A stretch of 64,000 nucleotides of DNA from VHCN01 sp964589935 (GTDB taxonomy: Bacteria > Verrucomicrobiota > Verrucomicrobiia > Limisphaerales > VHCN01): assembly GCA_964589935.1 (NCBI GenBank), contig CAZPVD010000007.1, forward strand, positions 62,001 through 126,000, written 5' to 3'. Made by a program: the position numbers and the translations under genes. This document shows positions 24,120 to 32,432 of this stretch, piece after piece (within the stretch, counting starts at the first letter, position 1; every line of letters starts with the position of its first letter). The notes under the pieces were generated by a model. That model saw only the letters and a list, made by a program, of their open reading frames with translations. It did not search any database and was not told where the DNA came from.

Positions 24120-26963
24120 ATGAGTTCAGTAATGCGAATCAGCTGCGTTGCGGCAAAGCGGGGTTTCTTGCCCGCGCTGAGCGGCTTCATGCTTCTGTTC
24201 CTCGTCATCGCAGCAGCCGGACGCCTTGAAACCTCCCTCCGCGCCGCCACGTTCACGGATTTCGACAACGTGTTTGCGCACACGGCCTACACGCTGTTGC
24301 AGAACAATCTCGCGCCCGCGCCGGCCATCCTCGCGGGCGGGCCAACGGGCGCGTTCCTGCGGCTGACGACGACGAACAACGGCGTGAACAACTCGATGGA
24401 TTTCGCGGTGAGCGACGCGGGAACTTACAGCCTGATCGTGGCCGACTTTGATTTCCGCATCACGCCTGGGCCGAACGGCGCGTCGGACGGAATGGGCTTC
24501 GCGCTGCTGAACACAGGGAACTTCGGCCAGGACGGCGGGGTGGAGTTGGGGGGCAATGTCCTTTACGAGGAGCCGAATCTGGCGAACTCGCTCGGCGTCG
24601 GGTTCGACATTTACAGGAACGTCGAAAACGGCGAGCTCTACGACAACCACGTTTCCATCCACTTCAACGGGCTGAAGCTCGGCGAGTTCGACGCCACGGC
24701 GTTCAACCTCGCGAGCGGGCTGTGGATTCACGCGAAGATCACCGCGCAGCCGGGGAACAACGCGTCCAATCCCGGCTCGCCCGGCGGCCTCGTCACGGTT
24801 GTATTGTCGAACGCGAACGTGAACGCGTTCACCATCGTCAACAATTTCTTCGTCACCAACCTGGTTCCCTACGAGGGCCGCGTGCATTTTGGCGCGCGCA
24901 CGGGGCCGGCGCTGTCCGCGTCGCACGACTTGGACAACATCAACGTGCAGTTCTTCAATCCGGTGACGGTCCAGGGATCGCAGTTCGTCTGGGGCTTCAC
25001 GAACTTCACCACAGTCGAAGGCTCGCCGCTGTATCTTCACGTGCAGCGCATCAACGGCACCGCGGGCGCGGCGAGTGTGCAGGTGGCCATCTCGAACGGC
25101 ACGGCTGTCGCCGGCACGGATTTCACGGTGCCCAACGCAATGCTTAATTTCGCCGACGGCGAATCCATCCAATACTTCACGCTGACGACGACCAGGAATG
25201 GCGCGGTCAACGCCAACAAAACGTTTGTCGCCGTGCTCACCAACGCCACCGGCGCGGCCATCGGCGCGCAGAGCAACGCGCTCGCGACCATCGTGGACGT
25301 GGACAATCCAGCCGTCGTCGGCCAGTGGAGCGGCGTGTCCAATTTTCCGGCGAATCCGTATCCGCTCGTCTCGATTCACCTCAACCTTTTGCCCAATGGA
25401 AAAATTCTTTTCTGGGACCGTCACGGGACGAACTTCGGCGGCACGGACGGCGATCAATATCTTTGGGACGTGAATGCAAACACGTTCACCAAGACGCCGA
25501 CGAACAGTTACGATTTGTTCTGCGCCGGCCACGCGCTCATGCCGGACGGGCGGCTTCTCGTCGTGGGCGGCCACATCACCGACGGCGATGGCGAACCCAA
25601 GGCCAGCATCTACGATCCGGTGGCGAACACGTGGACACGCATCACGGACATGAACCTCGGCCGCTGGTATCCAACGGTAACAACGCTCGCAACCGGTGAA
25701 ATGCTCGTCGAGGCCGGCACTTACGGCGTGAATGGGGTGAACGTCAACAAGACGCCTCAAGTCTGGAACCCCATCACCGGCACGTGGCGTTATCTCACCA
25801 CCGCCGGCGGGCTGAACCAGGGCTTCCCCGTTTGGGCGAATTATTATCCCTACATGATGCAGGCGCCGAACGGCATGGTCTTCTGCGCCGGCCCACAGCA
25901 GTTGTCGCGTTACCTCGACCCGACCGGCGCGGGCAACTGGATTGATGTCGCCGCGAGCAGCCTCACCTATCGCGATTACGGGACCGCGTGCATGTATGAT
26001 GACGGAAAAGTTTTCATGACCGGCGGCAATCCGCAAGAACCCTACTTCGACGGGCCGTATCAATACTTCCCCAGCCGCGTCGCCGAAGTCATCAACCTCA
26101 ACGACGCGCAGCCCGCATGGCGCCAAGTCGCGCCGATGAACATCGGCCGCCGGTTCGGCACCGCCACGCTGCTGCCCGACGGCAAGGTGCTCGTCACCGG
26201 CGGCAGCAGCGCGCCAGGTTTCAATCGCGTCGCTGGCGCGGCGTTCTTCGCCGAGATGTGGGATCCGGTGACAGAGCAGTGGACCGTGCTCGCCGCGCAG
26301 TCGCGCCCGCGCGGCTATCATTGCAACTCGCTGCTGCTGCCCGACGGCCGCGTGGTTTCCACCGGCGGCGGACATCCCGATCCGGTGGACGGCACCGCCG
26401 AGCCGAACGCGGAATTCTTCTCGCCGCCGTATTTGTTCAAGGGCGCGCGGCCGACAATCAGCGCAGCGCCAAACACAACCACTTACGGGCAGACCTTCAG
26501 CGTGCAGACACCGGACGCGGCAAACATCGCGAACGTGAACTGGATCCGCATCGGAGACATCACGCACAACTTCAACCAAAACCAGCACATCAACCGGCTC
26601 GCCTTCACCAAGACCACGACCGGCGTGCAAGTCACCGCGCCCGCGTCGTCCGTGCTCGCGCCGCCGGGCCACTATCAATTGTTCCTGCTCAACTCGAACG
26701 GTGTCCCCTCGATTGCGAAAGTCATCCAGATCGGCACAGGCATCACGGGCATGGCAGTTGTTGGCGGAGACAGGCAAATCACATTCACAACCGTCACGGG
26801 AAACCGGTATCAGCTCGAACGCACTGACGGGCTTGTGAGCGTCAACAATGTGTGGGCCGCCGTGGGCACTGCTGTGACCGCCACAGGCGCAACCACGACC
26901 GTCACAGATGTCGGCGGCGCGGCGCAGGTGAAGCGCTTCTATCGCGTGCACCAAGTGCCGTAA
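24120..26963 (+). CDS. Secreted copper-radical oxidase (AA5, galactose/glyoxal oxidase-like) with lectin-like and Calx-beta domains
   Basis: A 947-residue exoenzyme. The signal peptide spans about 1-42. Residues ~43-280 look like an L-type lectin sandwich (FDFRITPGPNGASDGMGFAL). Residues ~285-395 form a Calx-beta domain. Residues ~400-870 are a kelch propeller plus the C-terminal domain of copper-radical oxidases. All redox-site residues can be placed by motif: Cys468 (LFCAGH), Tyr517 (GRWYPT), Tyr733-His734 (RGYHC) and His816 (ITHNFNQNQH). Cys468 and Tyr517 would form the thioether cofactor. The RWYPT context favours the glyoxal-oxidase side. Such enzymes oxidise alcohols or aldehydes and release H2O2. 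The C-terminal ~75 residues are an accessory tail ending FYRV. ATG 24132 is an alternative start. Confidence 0.9.
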   Translation: MSSVMRISCVAAKRGFLPALSGFMLLFLVIAAAGRLETSLRAATFTDFDNVFAHTAYTLLQNNLAPAPAILAGGPTGAFLRLTTTNNGVNNSMDFAVSDAGTYSLIVADFDFRITPGPNGASDGMGFALLNTGNFGQDGGVELGGNVLYEEPNLANSLGVGFDIYRNVENGELYDNHVSIHFNGLKLGEFDATAFNLASGLWIHAKITAQPGNNASNPGSPGGLVTVVLSNANVNAFTIVNNFFVTNLVPYEGRVHFGARTGPALSASHDLDNINVQFFNPVTVQGSQFVWGFTNFTTVEGSPLYLHVQRINGTAGAASVQVAISNGTAVAGTDFTVPNAMLNFADGESIQYFTLTTTRNGAVNANKTFVAVLTNATGAAIGAQSNALATIVDVDNPAVVGQWSGVSNFPANPYPLVSIHLNLLPNGKILFWDRHGTNFGGTDGDQYLWDVNANTFTKTPTNSYDLFCAGHALMPDGRLLVVGGHITDGDGEPKASIYDPVANTWTRITDMNLGRWYPTVTTLATGEMLVEAGTYGVNGVNVNKTPQVWNPITGTWRYLTTAGGLNQGFPVWANYYPYMMQAPNGMVFCAGPQQLSRYLDPTGAGNWIDVAASSLTYRDYGTACMYDDGKVFMTGGNPQEPYFDGPYQYFPSRVAEVINLNDAQPAWRQVAPMNIGRRFGTATLLPDGKVLVTGGSSAPGFNRVAGAAFFAEMWDPVTEQWTVLAAQSRPRGYHCNSLLLPDGRVVSTGGGHPDPVDGTAEPNAEFFSPPYLFKGARPTISAAPNTTTYGQTFSVQTPDAANIANVNWIRIGDITHNFNQNQHINRLAFTKTTTGVQVTAPASSVLAPPGHYQLFLLNSNGVPSIAKVIQIGTGITGMAVVGGDRQITFTTVTGNRYQLERTDGLVSVNNVWAAVGTAVTATGATTTVTDVGGAAQVKRFYRVHQVP

Positions 26964-26977
26964 TCGCAGAGAGGGAA

Positions 26978-28042
26978 CTAATCCGCGTTCGGATAGGAGC
27001 CGAGGACTTTCACGAAGCTGCAATGCTCGCCGAGCAAGCCGAGCGCTTTTGAGAGCTTGCGGTCGCTCGCGTGGCCGTCGCAGTCCACGAAAAAGAAATA
27101 CTCCCACGCCTTTCGCTTGCTGGGGCGAGACTCGATCTTCGTCATGTTGATGCGGAAACGGCGGAACGGCGCGAGCGCCTTGTGCAGCGCGCCCACCTTG
27201 TCGGCGATGCTGAACATCACGCTCGTGCGGTCGCGCCCGGTCGGCGGGCTGCACTTGCGCCCGAGCACAAGGAAGCGCGTCGCGTTCGCGGCGTTGTCCT
27301 GGATGTCGTGTTCGAGGATTGGCAGGCCGTATTTCTCCGCGGCCAGCAGCCCGGCGATGGCGGCGCTGTGCTTGTTTTCGTTCGCAGCGAGTTCCGCCGA
27401 GCGCGCGTTGGACGACGTCTCGATGAGTTCCGCGTGTGGAAAGTTCTTGTGAACCCACGAACGGCACTGCGCGAGCGTCTGCGGATGCACGTAAAGTTTT
27501 TTGATGTCGCGCCGCGCCGCCCGGCTCACGAGGCAGTGCGAAATGGGCAGCACGATCTGCGAGACGATTTTCAAATCGCTGTCAACGAACATGTCGAGCG
27601 TGTGCGTGACAACGCCCTCGGTGGAGTTCTCGACCGGCACGACGCCGTAATCCGCGCGGCCCTTTGCGACTTCGTTGAACACGTCGGCAATCGTCTTCTG
27701 CGACGCGTAGCACAGGCTCGAACCGAACCTCCCGATGGCCGCCTGATGTGTGAAGGTCGCCTCCGGGCCGAGGTAGGCGATGGTCATGGACTTTTCGAGC
27801 GCGAGCGCGCTGGACATCACCTCGCGGTAGATGGCCTTGAGCGACTCATCGGTGATGGGGCCTTTGTTGATTCGCGCGACGCGCTGGAGCACCTGCCGCT
27901 CGCGGTGCGGCGCGTAGATTTCCTCGCCGGCCTTGCGCTTGATGTCGCCGATTTCCAGCACGTGCTTCGTCCGCTCGTTCAGCAGAGCAATGAGCTTCTT
28001 GTCCAGCGAATCAATGGCCTTGCGATGCTCAGGAATCGTCAT
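26978..28042 (-). CDS. pheA: Bifunctional chorismate mutase / prephenate dehydratase (P-protein)
   Basis: A 354-residue cytoplasmic enzyme converting chorismate through prephenate to phenylpyruvate. Residues 1-85 are the AroQ chorismate mutase helices (RKAIDSLDKKLIALLNERTKH). Residues ~88-265 are prephenate dehydratase (GPEATFTHQAA, VVPVENSTEGVV, NATRFLVLG). Residues ~275-354 form an ACT domain with the ESRPSKRKAWEYFFFVD phenylalanine-binding signature, so feedback inhibition by Phe is expected. The gene converges with the copper oxidase gene, with 14 bp between stops. No leader-peptide attenuator was recognised upstream. Confidence 0.96.
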   Translation of the reverse strand: MTIPEHRKAIDSLDKKLIALLNERTKHVLEIGDIKRKAGEEIYAPHRERQVLQRVARINKGPITDESLKAIYREVMSSALALEKSMTIAYLGPEATFTHQAAIGRFGSSLCYASQKTIADVFNEVAKGRADYGVVPVENSTEGVVTHTLDMFVDSDLKIVSQIVLPISHCLVSRAARRDIKKLYVHPQTLAQCRSWVHKNFPHAELIETSSNARSAELAANENKHSAAIAGLLAAEKYGLPILEHDIQDNAANATRFLVLGRKCSPPTGRDRTSVMFSIADKVGALHKALAPFRRFRINMTKIESRPSKRKAWEYFFFVDCDGHASDRKLSKALGLLGEHCSFVKVLGSYPNAD

Positions 28043-28112
28043 GCCCCGATGATGACAGAACGCGGCGCAGATGGATAGTCCCCGAGTGCGGAGCCGGGTG
28101 GAACAAGGTTAC

Positions 28113-29231
28113 TCAAAACAAATGCGGCACGAAGCGGCTGAAGTTGCCGGTGATGCGCCGCGTGTCCTCGCGGATGCCCAGCCCGCCCGCCTCGTGGTTC
28201 ACGATCCACACGCCGCAGACGGCGTTGCGGCCATCAAACTGCGCGACTGGCGCGAGCGCCTGATACACAAAGCCTTCCTCGCCGTAATCGCCGCCGGTTT
28301 GTTCGACCACGCGGCTGTTCTCGACGAGAGTGACGTTGCTGCCTTCGCGCGCGAGCCTGGGTTTTTTCACGTAGTTGCCGCCGAGTCGTTCGGGCGAGTC
28401 GTAACACGGCAGCAAATTTTCGTGGCCGGGGAAGAGTTCCCACAGCACGGGCAGCAGGCCTTTGTTGCTCAAGAGCATTTTCCACGCAGGCTCGATGAAG
28501 CGCGCGGGTTCCGCGGGCAAATGCCGGCTGAACTCCTCGTGCCACATCCATTCCCACGGGTAGAGCTTGAAGCACGCGGTGATGGCATCATTTTCCAGGT
28601 CAACGAAACGCTCGCGCCGCGCGTCCCAGCCGATGTCCTCGATGTGGAGGAACTTCGTCTCCAGCCCAGCCTGGTGCGCCGTGTCCTGCAAATACGCGAC
28701 CGTCTGCTCGTCCTCGGGAAAATCCTTGATGGAACAAAAATGCACGCGCTGGCCCGCGAGTTTTTTCCACGCGGCAATGAGGCGCTCGTGAAGCGAGTTG
28801 AACTGGTCCGCGATCTTGAAGCAGTCCTGCAGCCAGAACCACTGCGCCACGCTTGCCTCGACCAGCGCAGTCGGCGTGTCGGCGTTGTATTCGAGCAGCT
28901 TCGGCGGCTGCGTGCCGTCGTAGGCGAAATCAAAACGGCCGTAGAGGCTGAAGTCATCGCGCTCCCAAGACTTCAGGATGACCGGCACCGCAACGTCCGG
29001 GATGGCGAGACGATGCCACCAGTTCTTCTCGATGACCGCCCCGGCGGCCTTGATGCACAACTCGTGCAGCGTGTTCGCGGCGGATTCGAGCGCGTCCACT
29101 TCGGCGCGCGACAGCTCGTAGTAGGCGGACTCGTCCCAGTAAGGGCCGCTCTCGTGCGTGTGATAGGTGAGGCCGATTTCCTCGACCTTCTTCTGCCAGC
29201 CGGGCCGCGGAGTGAGGGTGTGGCGTTGCAT
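28113..29231 (-). CDS. Glutathionylspermidine synthase-like ATP-grasp ligase (YjfC type)
   Basis: A 372-residue protein from ATG 29231. It matches the glutathionylspermidine synthase pre-ATP-grasp family: YGRFDFAYDGTQPPKLLEYNADTPT, then FVDLENDAI, LYPWEWMWHEEF and the ATP-site segment YVKKPRLAREGSNV. It lacks the amidase domain of bifunctional Gsp, as E. coli YjfC and YgiC do. These ligases form an amide bond using ATP; their true substrate is not glutathione-spermidine in most bacteria. Its ATG overlaps the upstream gene's TGA by 1 bp, so it is translationally coupled to the DUF1190-like lipoprotein, with the DUF350 gene further upstream. Confidence 0.9.
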   Translation of the reverse strand: MQRHTLTPRPGWQKKVEEIGLTYHTHESGPYWDESAYYELSRAEVDALESAANTLHELCIKAAGAVIEKNWWHRLAIPDVAVPVILKSWERDDFSLYGRFDFAYDGTQPPKLLEYNADTPTALVEASVAQWFWLQDCFKIADQFNSLHERLIAAWKKLAGQRVHFCSIKDFPEDEQTVAYLQDTAHQAGLETKFLHIEDIGWDARRERFVDLENDAITACFKLYPWEWMWHEEFSRHLPAEPARFIEPAWKMLLSNKGLLPVLWELFPGHENLLPCYDSPERLGGNYVKKPRLAREGSNVTLVENSRVVEQTGGDYGEEGFVYQALAPVAQFDGRNAVCGVWIVNHEAGGLGIREDTRRITGNFSRFVPHLF

Positions 29232-29704
29232 CAACTTGCCGTGCTGTGCGAGCTGCTGCCGAAGCCGCCGCGCGAGGTGGAACTTCCCGAAGACGAACTC
29301 GAACCGCCGTCTCCGCTGGAACTACCGCTGCTCCGGCTGCTGCTCCACGTCGAGTGGGCGGAACTGGTGGCGCGCGAAGTCGGATGCGAATTTGTGACGG
29401 TGTTGCCGTTGGGCTGCGGCGTCCAGTTGCCGCCGTGGTAATAACCCCAGCCCGGCGAATAGTAGTTGTAAGGATACGGAAACCAACCCTGATACGGCGC
29501 GTGGTAATACCCCACGTTCGGCACGTAATGATTGTTCGTATAGGTCTGGTTCGTCGAGAGCAGCGGCACCGCGCCCTGATCCTGCATCGCGTTTGAGGGC
29601 GGCAACGGTGGAGGCGGAGGCTGTTGACGGCAGGCTCCGCCCAAGCCCGCGCCCGTGGCGAGCGCGCCGGAAAGCACGAGGTTGATGTGTTTGCTGCGTT
29701 TCAT
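29231..29704 (-). CDS. DUF1190-like (YjfM/YgiB) putative lipoprotein
   Basis: A 157-residue protein starting MKRSKHINLVLSGAL, the typical start of this group, with a hydrophobic leader and Cys25 in a lipobox-like GGAC, so probably lipid-anchored. The middle is rich in Tyr, Pro and Gly (a YHAPYQGWFPYPYNYYSPGW stretch), the rest mostly Ser. The end, TSRGGFGSSS, matches the RGGFG tail of the YgiB/YjfM family. Function is unknown. The ATG at 29758 would add 18 basic residues ahead of the leader. The gene sits between the DUF350 and ATP-grasp genes, the same company kept by yjfL-yjfM-yjfC in E. coli. Confidence 0.72.
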   Translation of the reverse strand: MKRSKHINLVLSGALATGAGLGGACRQQPPPPPLPPSNAMQDQGAVPLLSTNQTYTNNHYVPNVGYYHAPYQGWFPYPYNYYSPGWGYYHGGNWTPQPNGNTVTNSHPTSRATSSAHSTWSSSRSSGSSSGDGGSSSSSGSSTSRGGFGSSSHSTAS

Positions 29705-29836
29705 TGGGCCAAGACCGAGCCACGTGGCGGCACGCCGCAGGGGATCCTTGCGAGACATTGGCTGGGGCGTTCTCACGGTGCACACCGTGGCGCACCGGCC
29801 GCAACTCCGCCATTACACAGGCGCGCTGCGTTTGTA

Positions 29837-30136
29837 TCAGCTCATCGAGGCCGCCACGACGATGCAGACGCCGATGATGACAGCCGCGCCGATGATGGCA
29901 GCGGCAACATTTTTGTTCTCGATGATCTCCCTGTGCAGGTCGCCCGGCGTGCACTTGTCGAAAAGTTTGTAGCCCGCAATGGCAAGCATGACGCCGACGA
30001 ACGCAAACAGCGCCATGTAGGCAAGCGCTTCCGGAAGGCTCTGCGCATGCCAGTCACTGCCGCCGGCAAATGCGCGCGGCGTAACGCTCAGAAGAACCGC
30101 AAGACACGTGGCGTGATTCAGGATGGATTTGTTCAT
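29837..30136 (-). CDS. DUF350 (YjfL/UPF0719) inner membrane protein
   Basis: A 99-residue protein with a probable signal or first TM segment (about 1-23, ending PRAFAGG), then two TM helices at about 35-55 (ALAYMALFAFVGVMLAIAGYKLFD) and 75-97 (NVAAAIIGAAVIIGVCIVVAASM), joined by a polar loop (KCTPGDLHREIIENK). This TM-loop-TM unit with TPGDLxxEI is the DUF350 hallmark. The function is unknown; many members are paired with the ATP-grasp ligase found here. There are 132 bp to the next gene on the same strand, so it may still be one transcript. Confidence 0.85.
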   Translation of the reverse strand: MNKSILNHATCLAVLLSVTPRAFAGGSDWHAQSLPEALAYMALFAFVGVMLAIAGYKLFDKCTPGDLHREIIENKNVAAAIIGAAVIIGVCIVVAASMS

Positions 30137-30184
30137 GTGCAGTTGAGGTTGAACTTTGCCCGTCAAAATCACGCCACCTCTTTG

Positions 30185-30946
30185 TTACGCCTGCTGACTC
30201 GAATCGGCGTCCCCCGACGCGGACGCTTCGCGTTCTGTCACGGCTGGCGTTGCCGGCGTGGCGGCAGCCTCGGCGGGAATGGCACCAGTTTTTTGACCCG
30301 TCACTTCCGCCAGCGTGAGTTGTTCCGGTGGCACGGTCGCGAGTCCCGCGTCGGCGGTCAGCAAGTGGTCGGGTTTCTTCACTTGGATTTTGCGCAGCTC
30401 GTCCGCCGCGGGCAAATCTTCGAGCGCGCGCAGGCCGAAGTATTGCAGGAAGTCTGCCGTCGTCCCGTAAGTGCCGGGGCGGCCGGGCACGTCCGCGTGG
30501 CCGACCTGCTCGACCAGGCCGCGCTCGACAAGCGTCTGGATGACGCCATCCACGGACACGCCGCGAATCTGCTCCATCTCGGCGCGCGTGAGCGGCTGGC
30601 GGTAGGCGATGATGGCGAGCGTCTCGAGCGCGGGCTGCGAGAGGCGCGACGGGCGGTTGCGCGCGCCGACGAGCGCGCGAAGCCACGGCGCGTATTCCGG
30701 CTGGCTCACAAACTGCCACGCGCCCGCGACGCACATCAGCCGGTAACTGCGTTGCGCGGCCTCGTGGTCGTGCATGAGTTCTTCAAGCGCGGTGACGAGC
30801 GCCTCCTCCTTCACTTTTTTGAAGGGCCGCGTGTCCGGCTCGTCGGGTTGCTCGGCGGCGCTGGCGAGCAGGTCGCGAAGTTCCTTCGGGCTGAGTGGCT
30901 TTTGCGCGGAGAACAGGATCGCTTCGAGGATGAACTTGAGTTCCAT
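30185..30946 (-). CDS. scpB: Segregation and condensation protein B
   Basis: A 253-residue protein with two winged-helix domains (about 1-90 and 95-175): MELKFILEAILFSAQKPLS, then AGAWQFVSQPEYAPW, LSQPALETLAIIAYRQPLTRAEMEQIRGV and GRPGTYGTT. These are diagnostic of ScpB. Residues ~190-253 are a low-complexity Pro/Ala/Thr tail. ScpB dimerises on ScpA and regulates SMC. It begins 1 bp after the scpA stop, so the two are coupled. Confidence 0.95.
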   Translation of the reverse strand: MELKFILEAILFSAQKPLSPKELRDLLASAAEQPDEPDTRPFKKVKEEALVTALEELMHDHEAAQRSYRLMCVAGAWQFVSQPEYAPWLRALVGARNRPSRLSQPALETLAIIAYRQPLTRAEMEQIRGVSVDGVIQTLVERGLVEQVGHADVPGRPGTYGTTADFLQYFGLRALEDLPAADELRKIQVKKPDHLLTADAGLATVPPEQLTLAEVTGQKTGAIPAEAAATPATPAVTEREASASGDADSSQQA

Positions 30947-30947
30947 G

Positions 30948-31751
30948 TCAGACAGAAGGCAAGAGGTCAGGGGCGTTGGGCGAAAGAGGCGCTGTTGTTT
31001 CCGTAGGTGAAGGCTGCGCGGCCACCGGTGCCGGCTCGGGCGCGCGGCTGATTTCAATTTCCGAAAATGGCGCGGGCTGCGAGATGACGAGGTGCCTGAG
31101 CCGGATGAGTTCGAGCAGCGCGAGGAATGTCACGACCACTTCGGTGCGCGTCGTGGCCGAGGCGAACAGCTCGCTGAATTTCACCATCGGCTGCTGCGCG
31201 AGGAGCTGGCGCAGCGCCTCGATCTTTTCGCTGACGCTCCATTTGTCCTCAAAGATGTCGCGCACCTCCTGCGCGGCGAAGCGCTTGAGGATGACGTTGA
31301 CCGCGTTGAGCAGGTCGAAGATGGACACCTGCGGCCGCGGCGCGGGAGTGTCGAACTCGAGCTTGCCGGGCACCCGCGGATAGATGCCTTCCATCGCGAC
31401 TTCGCGCTCCTGCAGGCGCGCGGCGACGTCCTTGAATTTCTTGTATTCGACGAGCTTGCGGATGAGTTCCCAGCGCGGGTCTTCCTCGTCCTCCTCGCCT
31501 TCTGGCGTGATTTGCTGGTCCTTCGGCAGCAGCTCGCGGCTCTTGATGAACATGAGCGTCGCGGCCATCACGAGGAACTCGCCCGCGATGTCGAGGTCCA
31601 GCTCGCGCATCAGCTCGACGTGCTCGATGAATTGCGTCGCGATCTTCGTGAGGTCCACCTGATAGATGTCCACCTCCTCCTTGCGGACGAGATAGAGCAG
31701 CAGATCAAGCGGCCCTTCAAAAACCTCGAACTGGACTTTGTATTCAGCCAT
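30948..31751 (-). CDS. scpA: Segregation and condensation protein A (kleisin)
   Basis: A 267-residue kleisin that bridges the SMC dimer heads. It starts MAEYKVQFEVFEGPLDLLLYLVRKEEVDIYQ, the ScpA N-terminal signature, followed by LVMAATLMFIKSRELLP. The C-terminal winged helix lies around 175-235 and a Pro/Ala/Thr-rich tail follows. The ATG at 31751 is chosen since homology begins there. The first gene of the scpA-scpB pair, divergent from the VOC gene. Confidence 0.95.
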   Translation of the reverse strand: MAEYKVQFEVFEGPLDLLLYLVRKEEVDIYQVDLTKIATQFIEHVELMRELDLDIAGEFLVMAATLMFIKSRELLPKDQQITPEGEEDEEDPRWELIRKLVEYKKFKDVAARLQEREVAMEGIYPRVPGKLEFDTPAPRPQVSIFDLLNAVNVILKRFAAQEVRDIFEDKWSVSEKIEALRQLLAQQPMVKFSELFASATTRTEVVVTFLALLELIRLRHLVISQPAPFSEIEISRAPEPAPVAAQPSPTETTAPLSPNAPDLLPSV

Positions 31752-31889
31752 GCGTCGCCCGCGAAGCGCACCGCGCGGGACGGCGAACATTACCGGCACC
31801 GCTCGCGCTTTGGCAATCGCGGAACACGCATTGCGGGCGATGAAGTTTCCTGTTGCCCGCGGCGCGGCCAGCCCGTTTCATCTCGGCCC

Positions 31890-32369
31890 ATGAGTGAACT
31901 CAAACTCTCCGTCGAGCACCTCGGCCTCGCCGCGCGCGACACCGCCGCGCTCAAGGATTGGTATGTGCGCGTGCTCGGCGGCCGCGTCGTGTTCGACAAC
32001 GGCCAGCAGCCGGCGGCGTTCTTTGTCGAGCTTGGCGGCGGACTGATGATCGAAATCTATCCCGCTACAAACTCCCTCACGACGCTTTGTGAGATGATGT
32101 CGTTGTTCCCGGTCGAATTCCTGCCCATTGTGGAAGAAATTGCGGACACAACGAACAACGGCCTCGCCGGCTGGCGGCATCTCGCGCTACGCGTGGACTC
32201 GATTGAAGCCGCGCGCCGCGAACTCGAATCCCGTGGGGTTGCGTTCACCGAGTCGCCCAAGCCCGCGGGCGGCGGCGGACGCGTGCTGTTCTTCAAGGAC
32301 CCGGAGGGAAACTTGTTGCACTTCGTCGAGCGGCCTGCTGATTCCGTCTTCCGTAGCGGCGGTCCGTGA
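31890..32369 (+). CDS. VOC (glyoxalase-fold) protein
   Basis: A 159-residue protein made of a paired beta-alpha-beta-beta-beta VOC fold: SVEHLGLAARDTAALKDWY with a His at the first metal position, and WRHLALRVDSIEAARREL plus FFKDPEGNLLHFVE supplying the second His and the last Glu. Reaction unknown; members include lyases, dioxygenases and resistance proteins. The last six or so codons and the TGA stop lie within a dispersed palindromic repeat (32353-32376), which therefore sets the C-terminus of the protein. It is divergent from scpA. Confidence 0.87.
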   Translation: MSELKLSVEHLGLAARDTAALKDWYVRVLGGRVVFDNGQQPAAFFVELGGGLMIEIYPATNSLTTLCEMMSLFPVEFLPIVEEIADTTNNGLAGWRHLALRVDSIEAARRELESRGVAFTESPKPAGGGGRVLFFKDPEGNLLHFVERPADSVFRSGGP

Positions 32370-32376
32370 CCGTCGC
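32353..32376. repeat. GCGGCGGTC-tGTGACCG palindromic repeat, copy 1
   Basis: Reads gtagcggcggtccgtgaccg (from 32353), a near-palindrome matching copies at 32398 and 55987. It overlaps the end of the VOC gene and provides its stop codon. Confidence 0.65.
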
Positions 32377-32397
32377 GTTCACGAAACCGAATTCACC

Positions 32398-32417
32398 GGC
32401 GGTCACAGACCGCTGCC
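32398..32417. repeat. Palindromic repeat, copy 2
   Basis: Reads ggcggtcacagaccgctgcc, in inverted orientation to copy 1 and 45 bp from it, just ahead of the HAD gene start at 32433. Confidence 0.65.
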
Positions 32418-32432
32418 AAAGTCACAACAACG

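Noticed and set aside
24126..27467. 1113-codon minus-strand open frame antisense to the copper oxidase and pheA
   Set aside because: Its composition (Arg, His, Val, Ala) is the usual antisense reading of GC-rich coding DNA, and both sense genes are clear families.
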